From NCBI GenBank assembly GCA_035528035.1, contig DATKZI010000005.1:1-64000 (forward strand): DNA of 64,000 nucleotides. The letters run 5' to 3'. The position numbers and the translations under genes were made by a program. The DNA comes from JABLTI01 sp035528035. Lineage in GTDB: Archaea; Asgardarchaeota; Heimdallarchaeia; JABLTI01. The stretch's first letter is position 1, and the number at the start of each line of letters is the position of its first letter. A model generated the notes under the pieces. The model saw nothing but the letters and a program-made list of their open reading frames with translations, was not told where the DNA came from and made no database searches. Positions 18,020-26,808 of this stretch are shown here, in pieces.

Positions 18020-18478
18020 CTAAGGTGATAAAGCATCACCGACTTTTCTGTAGCCAATAGGCACCATTATCATACCAATAATTAATGGTATTACTAACCA
18101 AAATAGGAATAATGATAATAATATTCCAGTTCTAATTTGCCCATATCCTTCTGCTGCTAAGGGAACGTTTCTATTCATTGCCCATGTTTTCTGTTCGCCC
18201 AATTGAATAATTTGTAAGATCAAAGCAATTAAACCTGTAACACCAACTACCATACTAGCCAAATCAAGGATAATAATTAGTAGTTCTCTATCACCAAAAG
18301 CAACTAGTTGTTGATCATTGTTTGCTTGACCCGCAGCTTTCAATTCACTAGCAAGTTGAAATTCCTTAACGAGTAAAACTATTGGTGGGAATATTAACCA
18401 AAATAAGAAAATGGTTAACCAAGTCCATGTTGAAATATCTTTATATGTTTGACCTAATTGTCTTATTTGTTGACTCAT
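18020..18478 (-). CDS. Four-helix integral membrane protein
   Basis: 152 residues with four hydrophobic segments: ~18-37, ~68-90, a weaker one, and ~118-142. The first and last helices carry a similar LFWL(I/V)xP pattern, so the protein may have arisen by internal duplication; that similarity also explains the collapse of its neighbouring copy at 17187-17343. Polar loop ELKAAGQANNDQQLVAFGDREL joins the halves. No catalytic residue pattern. Function unknown. Convergent with the 17435 gene. Confidence 0.7.
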   Translation of the reverse strand: MSQQIRQLGQTYKDISTWTWLTIFLFWLIFPPIVLLVKEFQLASELKAAGQANNDQQLVAFGDRELLIIILDLASMVVGVTGLIALILQIIQLGEQKTWAMNRNVPLAAEGYGQIRTGILLSLFLFWLVIPLIIGMIMVPIGYRKVGDALSP

Positions 18479-18689
18479 AAATTTTAACCCCTAATTCCAT
18501 CTAGAGGATAAATTAGATTAGGTTTTATTTATAATTAAATATTATCATTAAATAACCACGAGAGATATTCTATTTTATAGCCTAGCTTCAAATTAATGGT
18601 TATTATGAATAGTTCTTCTCTTCTTAGTTTTTTTTATTTTTGAAATTGTATTTTAGATTTCATATTCTCTTATATTATGATATATTACA

Positions 18690-18870
18690 CTATTTTAGTG
18701 ATTTTATCAAGTGTTTGATGTATACTCTTATACAACTCTGCATTTTCTAGTTGTAATGTTTTAAGTATAATGCTTGATCTAAATCATTAATCTGTTCTTG
18801 TGATTGAATTACTTTAATAGAAATAAAACCATCTTCTATAGTTTGCTTTTAATGGATTTTTACTTTCTAA
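18690..18870 (-). pseudogene. Decayed coiled-coil gene fragment
   Basis: Reading the minus strand in successive frames gives coding-like pieces: EDGFISIKVIQSQEQINDL, then after a frame change LKTLQLENAELYKSIHQ continuing to LDKITKIV and a stop. The heptad-like pattern of the second piece suggests a coiled coil. There is no start and at least one frameshift. Parent gene not seen in the window. Confidence 0.4.
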
Positions 18871-18934
18871 GACAGTAGATTAAAAAACGGTATACAAGCT
18901 TTGGTTAATTAGTATCTTTTTATGGTGATAATAA

Positions 18935-19312
18935 ATGAATAGAATTAGTAAATTTATTGGTTGGCTGTTCTTTTTTGCAATGCAAGCAGCTTTTGATACG
19001 TTCGTGATTTGGGGTTTAGTTACCTATAATTTAGCTGATACATTCGTTAGTGATAAAACAACAATAATCCTAATTGCAGTCCCCACACTAATAGTCGTTA
19101 ATATTGTGTTAATGATACCTGCAGCTATTTTTAGTTCTGGTATATTTAAGAAGAAGGAAAGAAAACCAGACTTTGGAATGGGTCGACGCTTTTCTGGTTT
19201 GTTCCAAAAAGAAAGAAAAGAAGAAGATGTTGAACGATGGTTCAAAGAGAACATCACTGAGGAAAAAATTGAGCGTTGGTTTAAAGAGAAATTCAATAAA
19301 GAAGAAGAATAA
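18935..19312 (+). CDS. Small membrane protein with charged repeated tail
   Basis: 125 residues. Two hydrophobic helices (about 8-30 and 43-68) are followed by a ~55-residue cytosolic tail that is almost all charged and contains a tandem near-repeat, ERWFKENITEEKIERWFKEK, which should form an amphipathic helix with one Trp-Phe face per turn set. The tail could contact membrane or a partner. Nothing in the helices suggests transport. The start ATG follows ATGGTGATAATAA, with GGTGA as ribosome site. Function unknown. Confidence 0.65.
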   Translation: MNRISKFIGWLFFFAMQAAFDTFVIWGLVTYNLADTFVSDKTTIILIAVPTLIVVNIVLMIPAAIFSSGIFKKKERKPDFGMGRRFSGLFQKERKEEDVERWFKENITEEKIERWFKEKFNKEEE

Positions 19313-19534
19313 TTGTTACAATTTTCTTCCTTTTTTCTATCAAAATCAACTTCCGAAGCGATATTTAACTTTTAAATTCTATCTTTAAAATTTGGGCTAA
19401 CAAATACACCTACAATATTGGTTACTTCTTTATAATTTATATTTTTAAATTTTATTTGTATATACTTTATACGAAGAATTTTAATTTCATTATCGTGAAT
19501 ATTATCTACTATTAGCTTGTGGGATGACTTGTAA

Positions 19535-21463
19535 ATGCTATTTATAAAATTTAAACTTCTTATTGTATTAACAATAATGACTTCTTTTGTTATAATCTCA
19601 GAAAAATCTACAGCCAATTCATTTTTTGATAATAATTTAATAGAAGTCAAACCAAATGTAACAAAAAAATGGACTTATATGATTTATTTCTGTGCTGATA
19701 CAAGAGATGAATATGTGACAGCAAATTTAGATAATTCAAATAATAAATTACATGCAAGTATGCTGGAATCGCTAACTGATATGATAAATGATATACTTGC
19801 TGAATCAGAAACCGATATCAATATTATCGCTTTATATGATTATCCTTATTCAGTTTCAGATCCAAATGGTCATGCTTTTATCTATGATATAAAAGCTGTA
19901 GCAGCAGGTGGGAAATCTGTTGTAGCGGATTGGGGGGTAACTAATATGGGGGATGTTGAAACCCTTAGTGATTTTGTAACCTATTGTAAAACCAATTATC
20001 CTGCTGATTATTATGCTCTATCTCTTGTTGATCATGGACGAGGATACGCGGGGTATTGTTTTGATTATCATGCTCATCACCCAAGTTTTCAATATGCTAT
20101 TGGTGATTGCTTAACACTTAACGAAATTGAAGCTGCATTGAGTGGTCCTAATACTATTGATGTAATTCTCTTTGGCACTTGTCTTGGAGGTTCTTTTGAA
20201 ACAGCCTGGCAATTGATGGGCGAAGTAGATTATATGATTGGTGGTGAGACTACTCTTGGAACAAATCAAATTTACACCCCAAGAGATTATGTATATAATT
20301 TAAGTAGAAATCCAAATATGTCTCCAAGGGAATTTGCTGAAATGGCTTTTTATGTTAGTCTCCATCCTGTTGTTTTACCTAATTGGCGTGATTGGCCTAA
20401 CATCGCACTTTATGATCTAACCCAATTTCCAGTTGCAGGGTTGGGATCATCATTTATTGATACTTTCGATCTATTTGTGGATAGCTTGCATGATGAACTT
20501 GATTATAACATCACACAGAGAAATTTCTTCAAATGGATAAGAAGTGGGATGGGAACAAATGGTATGGCACAATCTGAAGCAATGATGGTCGATTTGAAAG
20601 ATTGTATCGAAAAAATAGTCGACAATCAAACAGGATTTCATTATGCAGAAATAGGAATCTATGGTACTCAATTACTAAATATGTTAGATCCAGATCCGAA
20701 TGGTATCCTTTTTAACTATTATAATTTATGGGATGAAAATCATACCTATCCTGCACCTTATTTACAAGGCTTTAACTTTTGTTTTCCAGATAGCTACGAT
20801 ATGTACAAAGGGTTCTTGTATGGAGATATGTATTCTAATTTGAAACTCAATACTGATACTCGTTGGGGTGAATTTCTTGATCGATTATTCCCACATTTGA
20901 ATCCTGATGCTTTTAAATTAAAAGACTTTTATGAGATACAACTGTTTAACATTGATCCTACAGTAAGATTAGATTTATACTATGAAATCTCACCAACAGA
21001 AATTTATCACATTGGTTTAAATGAAGCCTTTATAGATACTAACAAAGGTATTGAAGTTGGTATAGAAGGAGCAGAATATATGGATGATTTTTATGGAAAC
21101 TTTATGATTCGTATACCTACAAGTGGATTTTTACAATCGAAAGCTGTTGGTGATAAGAGCTTCAAGGTAGTTGTAAATGCTACTTTTGCTGCAAGTGCTA
21201 CTCAAGATGTCAATCTGACGATCAGGCATGTAACTGAAAATGTTGTTATTTGGCAAGAATCGCAAACATCTGATATTAAAATAGGTCAAGCACTAGTAAC
21301 TATTATTTCAACAGATGATACAATGACTGATTTTGAAATTATTGATAGTAATACCGCAACAAACGAATTTGGCAAGACAAAAATTATACTATCACTGGTC
21401 ATTGTTTATAGTGCTATATTAGTACCTATACAAATAATTAAGAGAAAAAAAATTATGACCTGA
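19535..21463 (+). CDS. Surface clostripain-like (C11) cysteine peptidase
   Basis: A 642-residue secreted peptidase. Residues ~8-22 are the signal, and KKWTYMIYFCADTRDEY (44-60) opens the C11 domain as in clostripain. The dyad is H167 in LSLVDHGRG and C216 in LFGTCLGGSFE, both in the right strand-end positions for clan CD. The C-terminal ~180 residues form beta modules, with a final membrane helix (KIILSLVIVYSAILVPIQI) and basic IKRKK tail. Clostripain-type enzymes usually prefer basic P1 residues and need calcium, but specificity is not visible here. A second clan CD peptidase lies 2.5 kb away at 15215. Confidence 0.9.
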   Translation: MLFIKFKLLIVLTIMTSFVIISEKSTANSFFDNNLIEVKPNVTKKWTYMIYFCADTRDEYVTANLDNSNNKLHASMLESLTDMINDILAESETDINIIALYDYPYSVSDPNGHAFIYDIKAVAAGGKSVVADWGVTNMGDVETLSDFVTYCKTNYPADYYALSLVDHGRGYAGYCFDYHAHHPSFQYAIGDCLTLNEIEAALSGPNTIDVILFGTCLGGSFETAWQLMGEVDYMIGGETTLGTNQIYTPRDYVYNLSRNPNMSPREFAEMAFYVSLHPVVLPNWRDWPNIALYDLTQFPVAGLGSSFIDTFDLFVDSLHDELDYNITQRNFFKWIRSGMGTNGMAQSEAMMVDLKDCIEKIVDNQTGFHYAEIGIYGTQLLNMLDPDPNGILFNYYNLWDENHTYPAPYLQGFNFCFPDSYDMYKGFLYGDMYSNLKLNTDTRWGEFLDRLFPHLNPDAFKLKDFYEIQLFNIDPTVRLDLYYEISPTEIYHIGLNEAFIDTNKGIEVGIEGAEYMDDFYGNFMIRIPTSGFLQSKAVGDKSFKVVVNATFAASATQDVNLTIRHVTENVVIWQESQTSDIKIGQALVTIISTDDTMTDFEIIDSNTATNEFGKTKIILSLVIVYSAILVPIQIIKRKKIMT

Positions 21464-21481
21464 AAAGAATTGGAATAGTTT

Positions 21482-22426
21482 TTACCACCAATTCCAATTT
21501 AATTCAAGATTATCAGTCATAGCTGATAATTGAGATATTTCATCCTTCGTCAATTTCCATTCAGTAGCATGAATATTGCTTTCTATATGACTTCTCTTCT
21601 TCGCACCAGGAATTGGTATTATATCATCATCTTTTAATAACCAATTAATTGCTACTTCGGATGGAGATACATCATGATTTTTGGCTATTTGTTTTAGTGT
21701 TTCAAATAGCTCTTTTGAAAGTGTGAAATTCTCTTTATTTTTGAAAAGTTCATAAAAATTACGAAAATCTTTTTCTGGAAATTGAGCATTTTCATCATAA
21801 TTAGTTGTTAGAAAACCGCTCAATAATGGATAATATGTCAATGCAACAATTTTTTGTTTTCTTAAAAATGGAAGCATTTCTTTTTCCACATCTCTTTTAA
21901 TTAGATTGTATTCTATTTCATTTGCTATTACTTGGCCATTCTGTAAGTTATCCATTAATTCCTGCACTAATGCATTATTATAATTCGACACACCTACGTA
22001 TCGTATTTTTCCTTCAGCTAATAATTGATCCATTGCTTTTGCTGTTTCAGAAATAGGTGAATAAGCCCAAGGCCAATGAATTAAATATAAGTCTATATAA
22101 TTTGTTTGTAATCGTTCTAAACTATTATTAGCTGCTCTTATTACGTTCTTATAACTCAAATGATTATGTGAAACTTTGGTAACTATTACCATATCTTCAC
22201 GATCACCACGTTCTTTTAGCACTTCACCTATGAATTTCTCCGTCATACCTCGAGAATACTCCTCAGCAGTATCAATCAAATTAATACCTCTGTCAAGTGC
22301 GAAATTAAGGCAATCATAAATCGTTTCTTTATCTTGAATTCCTTTTGATGGATGACCAAAAGCAAGTGTTCCTAAACCAATTCGAGAAACTTTTAGATTG
22401 GTTTTTCCAAAATTAATTTTTTCCAT
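21482..22426 (-). CDS. Aldo/keto reductase
   Basis: A 314-residue NAD(P)H-dependent oxidoreductase with a TIM-barrel fold. The catalytic tetrad is complete: D52 and Y57 in IDTAEEYSRG, K84 in VTKVSHN, H117 in YLIHWPW. The cofactor-binding end is IPIPGAKKRSHIESN, as in the YajO/Tas-like branch. No Fe-S tail, in contrast to the second AKR at 55222. It would reduce aldehydes or ketones in the cytosol. It is divergent from the 22717 iron-sulfur gene and appears monocistronic. Confidence 0.9.
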   Translation of the reverse strand: MEKINFGKTNLKVSRIGLGTLAFGHPSKGIQDKETIYDCLNFALDRGINLIDTAEEYSRGMTEKFIGEVLKERGDREDMVIVTKVSHNHLSYKNVIRAANNSLERLQTNYIDLYLIHWPWAYSPISETAKAMDQLLAEGKIRYVGVSNYNNALVQELMDNLQNGQVIANEIEYNLIKRDVEKEMLPFLRKQKIVALTYYPLLSGFLTTNYDENAQFPEKDFRNFYELFKNKENFTLSKELFETLKQIAKNHDVSPSEVAINWLLKDDDIIPIPGAKKRSHIESNIHATEWKLTKDEISQLSAMTDNLELNWNWW

Positions 22427-22716
22427 TTTTCATCGCCCAATAAACACTATTTCTTTATTTGTATTATTTAATTTTATTATTGCTCTTGGTTTACGTGATA
22501 CTTTTTTAGATTATTAGTTAAAGAAATGAATTGATATTTTTGTATCACCTATTCAATTACTTTACAATATCCTTTCTATTATAATTAGGCATTTTTAGAT
22601 TAATATTCTGATATTATCACAAAAACAAAGCAATCCCCAAATACTAAAAGATTCTTTAACAGTGAAAATTTCAAGAATATTTATTAGATTTCATACATAT
22701 TTATCACATATAGTAG

Positions 22717-23844
22717 GTGAAGAATTTGACTTTAGAAGTATATAGAGAATTACAAAAGCACTTTGATAGCTTTCCTTTACGTTTTCCAGCAACTAAATCT
22801 GGAATAGAAATACGATTACTAAAGAGATTATTTACACCTGAAGAAGCTAAAATCGCTTCAAATGTCAAATGCGGTTATCCTGGTTCGTTTGAAACATATG
22901 AAACCTTAGATGAAATTTTTGATCGCGTAAAACATCTGGGGTATTCTAAAGATAAAGTGGAAAAGCTCTTAGACAATATGGCAAAGAATGGTGCAATAAT
23001 GGGTAGTACAAGAGATAGTGAGAAAGTCTATGCCAATGCTTTGCTTATTGTTGGGATATATGAATTTCAAGTAGACAAATTGACTAAGGAATTTCAAGAT
23101 GATTTTGATCAATATTTAAGTGAAGCTTGGGGACCTGCAAATAGTGGTATTAGAGTACGTCAACTTCGAACAATACCTGTTGGGATAAAAATCAAACATG
23201 AAAATCCTATTGCTAAATATGATGATATTAAAGTTCTATTTGAACAATCAAATGGCCCTTTTTCAATTAATAACTGTGTTTGCCGACAAACAAAGGATCT
23301 TCAAAATTCTCCCTGTCAAGTAACTGACCGTCGAGAAGTATGTATGGGTATAGGTGATATGGGTCAATTATATATTGACCAAGGTTATGGTCGAGAAATA
23401 ACCAAAGAGGAAGCTCTGAATTATCTAAAACAAAATGAAGAAGAAGGATTGATTTTCCAACTTAGTAACTCTCAAGAAATGATTTTTGTGTGTAGTTGTT
23501 GTGCTTGTTGTTGCGATGGATTAGGTGCATTAAAGCGAATTCCTAATCCCGCTGATTATACTTCAAGTAACTATCTAGCAGTTATTAATGAAGATTTATG
23601 TAGTGGTTGTGGTAATTGTGTTGACCGTTGTCAAATGGAAGCAATTACACTGGAAAATGATTTTGCTGTATTAAATCAGAAGAGATGCATCGGTTGTGGG
23701 AATTGTATTATTGGTTGCCCTGAAGAAGCAATATCCCTTATTTCCAAAGAAAATCCAACAATTCCACCATTAGCTACTATTGATTTATTCACAATTATAG
23801 AAGAAGCAAGGAGAAAAGTTGAGCAAAAATCTGATGATAACTAA
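22717..23844 (+). CDS. Iron-sulfur protein with C-rich cluster and two [4Fe-4S] ferredoxin motifs
   Basis: About 375 residues. The listed start is GTG; a TTG three codons later is better spaced from AGGTGA and is probably the true one. The N-terminal half has a helical regulator-like region (EIFDRVKHLGYSKDKVEKLL). A four-Cys set follows (C187, C189, C200, C209), then an unusually dense cluster VCSCCACCCDG with six Cys at 259-266, then two complete ferredoxin motifs CSGCGNCVDRC and CIGCGNCIIGC. This belongs to a group of archaeal/clostridial 4Fe-4S proteins of unknown role; the C-rich part may bind a special cluster or metal. Cytosolic electron carrier or redox sensor. Confidence 0.8.
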   Translation: MKNLTLEVYRELQKHFDSFPLRFPATKSGIEIRLLKRLFTPEEAKIASNVKCGYPGSFETYETLDEIFDRVKHLGYSKDKVEKLLDNMAKNGAIMGSTRDSEKVYANALLIVGIYEFQVDKLTKEFQDDFDQYLSEAWGPANSGIRVRQLRTIPVGIKIKHENPIAKYDDIKVLFEQSNGPFSINNCVCRQTKDLQNSPCQVTDRREVCMGIGDMGQLYIDQGYGREITKEEALNYLKQNEEEGLIFQLSNSQEMIFVCSCCACCCDGLGALKRIPNPADYTSSNYLAVINEDLCSGCGNCVDRCQMEAITLENDFAVLNQKRCIGCGNCIIGCPEEAISLISKENPTIPPLATIDLFTIIEEARRKVEQKSDDN

Positions 23845-23984
23845 ATTTGTTGGTTGATTAATTCAATTACAATAACTTCTCTTTTTTGATAGCAACTCTT
23901 AAAATGGTCTCCAATCTAAATAACTAAGTAGTTATAATTTTATATAATTGATAGTGAGATAATAATAGATTATAGGTAGTGTAA

Positions 23985-24200
23985 ATGGTGAGTATCTCCT
24001 TAAAAAAACGAATATCAAAATTAGAAGGATTGTCCGTTAGTGAATCTATGAAACTTCAAGCTAGCTTGATTGATGATTTAGTACAAACCTATTATGAATC
24101 ACTCCGGAGAAAATATCCTAATGCAACTTTTGAGGAAATAATACTGTTAGGACATAAAGAAACACATTATAAGAAAAGGAGGAGAGAATACATTGTCTGA
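23985..24200 (+). CDS. Small protein upstream of nucleotidyltransferase (antitoxin-like position)
   Basis: 71 residues, mostly helical and strongly basic at the end (KKRRREYIV). It overlaps the downstream nucleotidyltransferase start by 8 bp, so the two are translationally linked, the usual layout of two-gene toxin-antitoxin units. The sequence has no recognisable DNA-binding motif, though a helical N-terminus (SISLKKRISKLEGLSVSESM) could be one. I do not recognise the family. The role rests on position only. Confidence 0.6.
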   Translation: MVSISLKKRISKLEGLSVSESMKLQASLIDDLVQTYYESLRRKYPNATFEEIILLGHKETHYKKRRREYIV

Positions 24201-24768
24201 TTATAGACGATTTCAAGAACTTGCAGAAATAGCTGTAACATGCTTAGATGAAAGTTTTATTGATTATGTGCTGGTAGGTGGTGCAACAATAGGTGTATAT
24301 GGTGCTATTCGTTCAACTGAAGATTTGGATTTTATGATAATGCTTGAAAGCTCAGAAGAGAAGAAAATAACTACTTTTATTGAATGTCTTCAAAATAATC
24401 AATTGTCAATAACAAAAGACGAGTTAGTACAGGGTTTAGAGGAACATTCTCATATTACTGTTTTTGATTTGAAAAGTCCTTTACTACGTTTAGATTTAAA
24501 GCAAATTAGAACAAAATTAGATTATTCAACTTACAATCTTCGGAAAAAAGTTGATTTATTTGGATCAGGTAAAGATTTTTGGATTTCATCACCTGAATCA
24601 CTTATAGTAGTAAAACTCTTACCAGGATTTCAGTCTGAGAAGGATTTGGAAGATGTTAGAGGGATTCTCTTACGATCAGCTGACACATTAGATTGGACTT
24701 TACTTGAAGAATTATCAACAACCTTTGGAACAGAAAAATTACTAAAGAAGATAAAGGATGAGCTATGA
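24193..24768 (+). CDS. AbiEii/DUF6036-like nucleotidyltransferase
   Basis: 191 residues, starting at TTG after GGAG at 24181. The nucleotidyltransferase core has VGGATIGVYG, followed by RSTEDLDFMI with the metal-binding acidic pair D-x-D, the pattern seen in AbiEii/AbiGii-like and DUF6036 proteins. A later SPESLIVVKLLPG and EKDLEDVRGILL match the C-terminal segment where such proteins list Lys and Asp residues. These enzymes transfer a nucleotide to RNA or protein; AbiEii toxins modify tRNA. It is coupled to the upstream 71-residue protein. Toxin function is an inference. Confidence 0.75.
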   Translation: MSDYRRFQELAEIAVTCLDESFIDYVLVGGATIGVYGAIRSTEDLDFMIMLESSEEKKITTFIECLQNNQLSITKDELVQGLEEHSHITVFDLKSPLLRLDLKQIRTKLDYSTYNLRKKVDLFGSGKDFWISSPESLIVVKLLPGFQSEKDLEDVRGILLRSADTLDWTLLEELSTTFGTEKLLKKIKDEL

Positions 24769-24787
24769 TACCCCTTTCAACTTTATA

Positions 24788-25345
24788 TTATTCAATTCCC
24801 TTACAATATCCTTTCTGTTTCTGATAGCAACCTTGACATTCGTTACCATTCCATATTTGTTGGAGTTGATATTCGATGGCATCGATTGCTTTCTGATCAA
24901 TGGTTATCGTTCCAACCTCGAAATTATTCTTCCCTTTTCGAGATCTTGAACCAATCCCTGCTCCTGTGAGATTAGCTGAACCAAAGTACATCCAAGTACC
25001 ATCCACTAAAATAACTTTCATATGCATATCATAACAAAATTCGAATTCAATATTCTCTACACCCTCAAGTTTCTGATAAAAGGTTTGGGTATTTTTGTAA
25101 GCTTTAGTTTTTTCATGCGGTGCTAAAAGGAATTTAAATTTCACTCCTCTTTTAGCCATTTGATAAATTTTATTTGATAATTGTTCCCCTTCTTTTGTGT
25201 GATCATTCACCACGATGAAATCACCTACTTTTGCACTGGAAATCCAAACATATTTTCGAGCTTTCAATAAACCATTGTTTATTATTTCATCTATTGTATC
25301 TCCATCATTTCCATATAACAAATAACCAATGTACTCTATTGCCAA
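24788..25345 (-). CDS. Single-HKD phospholipase-D-like nuclease
   Basis: 185 residues starting at TTG, with GGTGA six bases upstream. The HKD motif is H108-M-K110 with D115, followed by FGSANLTGAG, the standard GSANLT of PLD nucleases. One HKD per chain means it would act as a homodimer, like BfiI and Nuc. The C-terminus carries a CQGC...C arrangement (about 170-181) that could bind zinc. No signal peptide, so cytosolic. It is convergent with the nucleotidyltransferase gene and is the intact member of a small local family with broken copies at 25836 and 31512. Possible defence nuclease. Confidence 0.85.
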   Translation of the reverse strand: MAIEYIGYLLYGNDGDTIDEIINNGLLKARKYVWISSAKVGDFIVVNDHTKEGEQLSNKIYQMAKRGVKFKFLLAPHEKTKAYKNTQTFYQKLEGVENIEFEFCYDMHMKVILVDGTWMYFGSANLTGAGIGSRSRKGKNNFEVGTITIDQKAIDAIEYQLQQIWNGNECQGCYQKQKGYCKGIE

Positions 25346-25425
25346 AGTTGTTCACCAGTAAAAATTAACTATGTTTAACACTATTAGTAATAATAAATCA
25401 ACTATTTTGATGTTTTGAATTAAAA
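25335..25425. repeat. 91-bp leader repeat, copy 1
   Basis: This segment covers the first codons, ribosome site and leader of the intact PLD gene. It recurs at 30201-30291 with only two mismatches (89 of 91 identical by eye). The match stops sharply on both sides. Confidence 0.85.
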
Positions 25426-25593
25426 TGAAGATTTTTTTGTGTTATAATTTTGATTAATAATCAAGGTTATTTGCATAAATAAGCTACTTTTAAAGTATTT
25501 GTGAATAAGAAATTATTGTCTCGGGACAAAACTTGTAACAACAACAAAATAATATAGACTAACCAATTTTTTTCGTAAGGAGGGTGAAAATTG

Positions 25594-25731
25594 GTGAAAA
25601 TACGAGAAATTGGACTAAGTATACTAGTATTATTAACACTAAATCCATTTGGAAGCTTAATTGGTATAATTACTTTTGTTAGTTTGTCATTTATTGTCAT
25701 TGTTTTATCCCAGCGAAAGAGAAAACTATAA
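25594..25731 (+). CDS. 45-residue membrane peptide
   Basis: An open frame starting at GTG 25594 (or the adjacent TTG 25591), just after a strong ribosome site, AAGGAGGGTG. The product has two hydrophobic stretches separated by NPFGS and ends in a basic QRKRKL tail, so both ends are placed as for a small two-helix membrane peptide. A T-rich run follows the stop. It overlaps the antisense scrap at 25735-25843 only at its edge. A very good Shine-Dalgarno with a clean hydrophobic product supports a real gene; it could be a small toxin or a remnant of a surface protein's C-terminal anchor. Confidence 0.5.
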   Translation: MKIREIGLSILVLLTLNPFGSLIGIITFVSLSFIVIVLSQRKRKL

Positions 25732-25734
25732 CTA

Positions 25735-25843
25735 GTTTTTTCTCTTTTTTTCTTCTTTTTTTGATTATTTCTTGGATATCCTTTTCAGCAACTTCCTTTT
25801 TGTGGCTGCCAATCCTTAAGTAGTACTTTTTATTATTATCCAT
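25735..25843 (-). pseudogene. AlbA_2/Schlafen-like fragment
   Basis: Minus-strand reading from ATG 25843 gives MDNNKKYYLRIGSHKKE, then VAEKDIQEIIKKRRKK. The YYLRIGSxxKE pattern is the hallmark of AlbA_2-type DNA-binding ATPase domains. Only this ~36-residue piece is present, it begins right at the end of the neighbouring broken PLD gene, and the frame then runs into unrelated sequence. I read it as a scrap left by recombination. Confidence 0.45.
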
Positions 25844-26340
25844 TACAGTTTTTACATTCGTTTCCAATCCAAATGTCTTGTAATAGAAGTTCAACAGGTT
25901 CTATTGCTTTTTGATCTATTGTAATTGTACCAATCTCAAAGTTATTACGTCCTTCTCTAGTTCTTGACCCTAATCCTGCCCCCATTAGATTTGCAGAACC
26001 GAAATAAAGCCAAGTTGAGTCTATAAGAACAACTTTCATGTGCATATTATAACAAAAAGCAAATTCAATATTTTCAGCATCTTTTAATTTTTGATAAAAA
26101 TCCTTTTCTTTCTCTTTGGGTGCTAGTATGAAATTTATTTTAATTCCTTGTTTTGCTAATTGATAAAGTCGTTGCGAAAATTGAAATGCTTCTTTTGTTT
26201 TTGGATTAGGAATCACAAAATCAGTTACTTTTGCACTTGTAAACCATATTCGTTTTTTTGCTTTCATAAATCAATTATGTACTATATGTTCAAATTAATC
26301 TCCTTCATTACCTGATAATAGATAGCCTTCAAATTCAGAT
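25836..26340 (-). pseudogene. Broken PLD-like nuclease gene
   Basis: A diverged paralogue of the 24788 PLD gene. The region upstream of ATG 26267 reads in frame as FEGYLLSGNEGD, then a TAA stop (26295-26297), EHIVHN, then a TGA stop (26271-26273), and continues as MKAKKRIWFTSAK, aligned codon by codon with the intact gene. So two in-frame stops have cut off the N-terminal ~28 residues. The rest, a 143-residue open frame with MHMKVVLIDS and GSANLMGAG, keeps the His, Lys and Asp. It might still be made as a shortened protein from the internal ATG. Note the Thr of GSANLT is Met here. Confidence 0.8.
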
Positions 26341-26382
26341 ATCAAATCGGTTTCACCATTATCAGATATATGTTTTATTCTC

Positions 26383-26808
26383 TTATATATAATTATAAAA
26401 TGAGTTAAGATTTGAAAAACAAAAGAATTTATCAAATGAGATTAGAAGATAAAGAACATCCCCAAATTCTACATTAGTTCTTGACATATTATTATGTAAT
26501 TCTTCACTTACAAAAGCTACATTATTTAAATCAAAGTGTAGCATTTGAATATTCTGGCTACAGAGAAACATTACTCCTTCATTTCTATAATTCTTTTTCC
26601 CACCTCTAGGAGTAATTCCTGATCCAATTTTATAGGTTATTTGATCAATTGTAGCCCAATTCCAACCTTTTGGGATTTCAAATAAATTTTCAATGTCAAG
26701 TTTATTTGGTTTTTCTATTTCTTTATTATTAGATAATTTTTCATTTCTTTTCTTAAATATAAATTCAAGATAATGGTTTGATAAATTCTTCTTATTTTTG
26801 TTGTTCAT
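26383..26808 (-). pseudogene. Truncated type I restriction specificity subunit (HsdS)
   Basis: 141 residues. FEIPKGWNWATIDQITYKIG is the classic start of an HsdS target-recognition domain, followed by SGITPRGGKKNY and CSQNI...VSEELHNNMSRTNVEFGDVL. A full HsdS is about 400 residues with two such domains; this one stops in the middle of the first. No hsdR or hsdM gene is near. The start ATG overlaps the stop of the upstream FG-GAP gene (ATGA), so ribosomes could reinitiate, but the protein would be inactive. Followed directly by the broken PLD gene, which suggests a collapsed restriction locus. Confidence 0.75.

Noticed and set aside
25467..25700. 77-residue minus-strand frame
   Set aside because: Antisense to the 45-residue membrane peptide and its ribosome site; composition is not protein-like.
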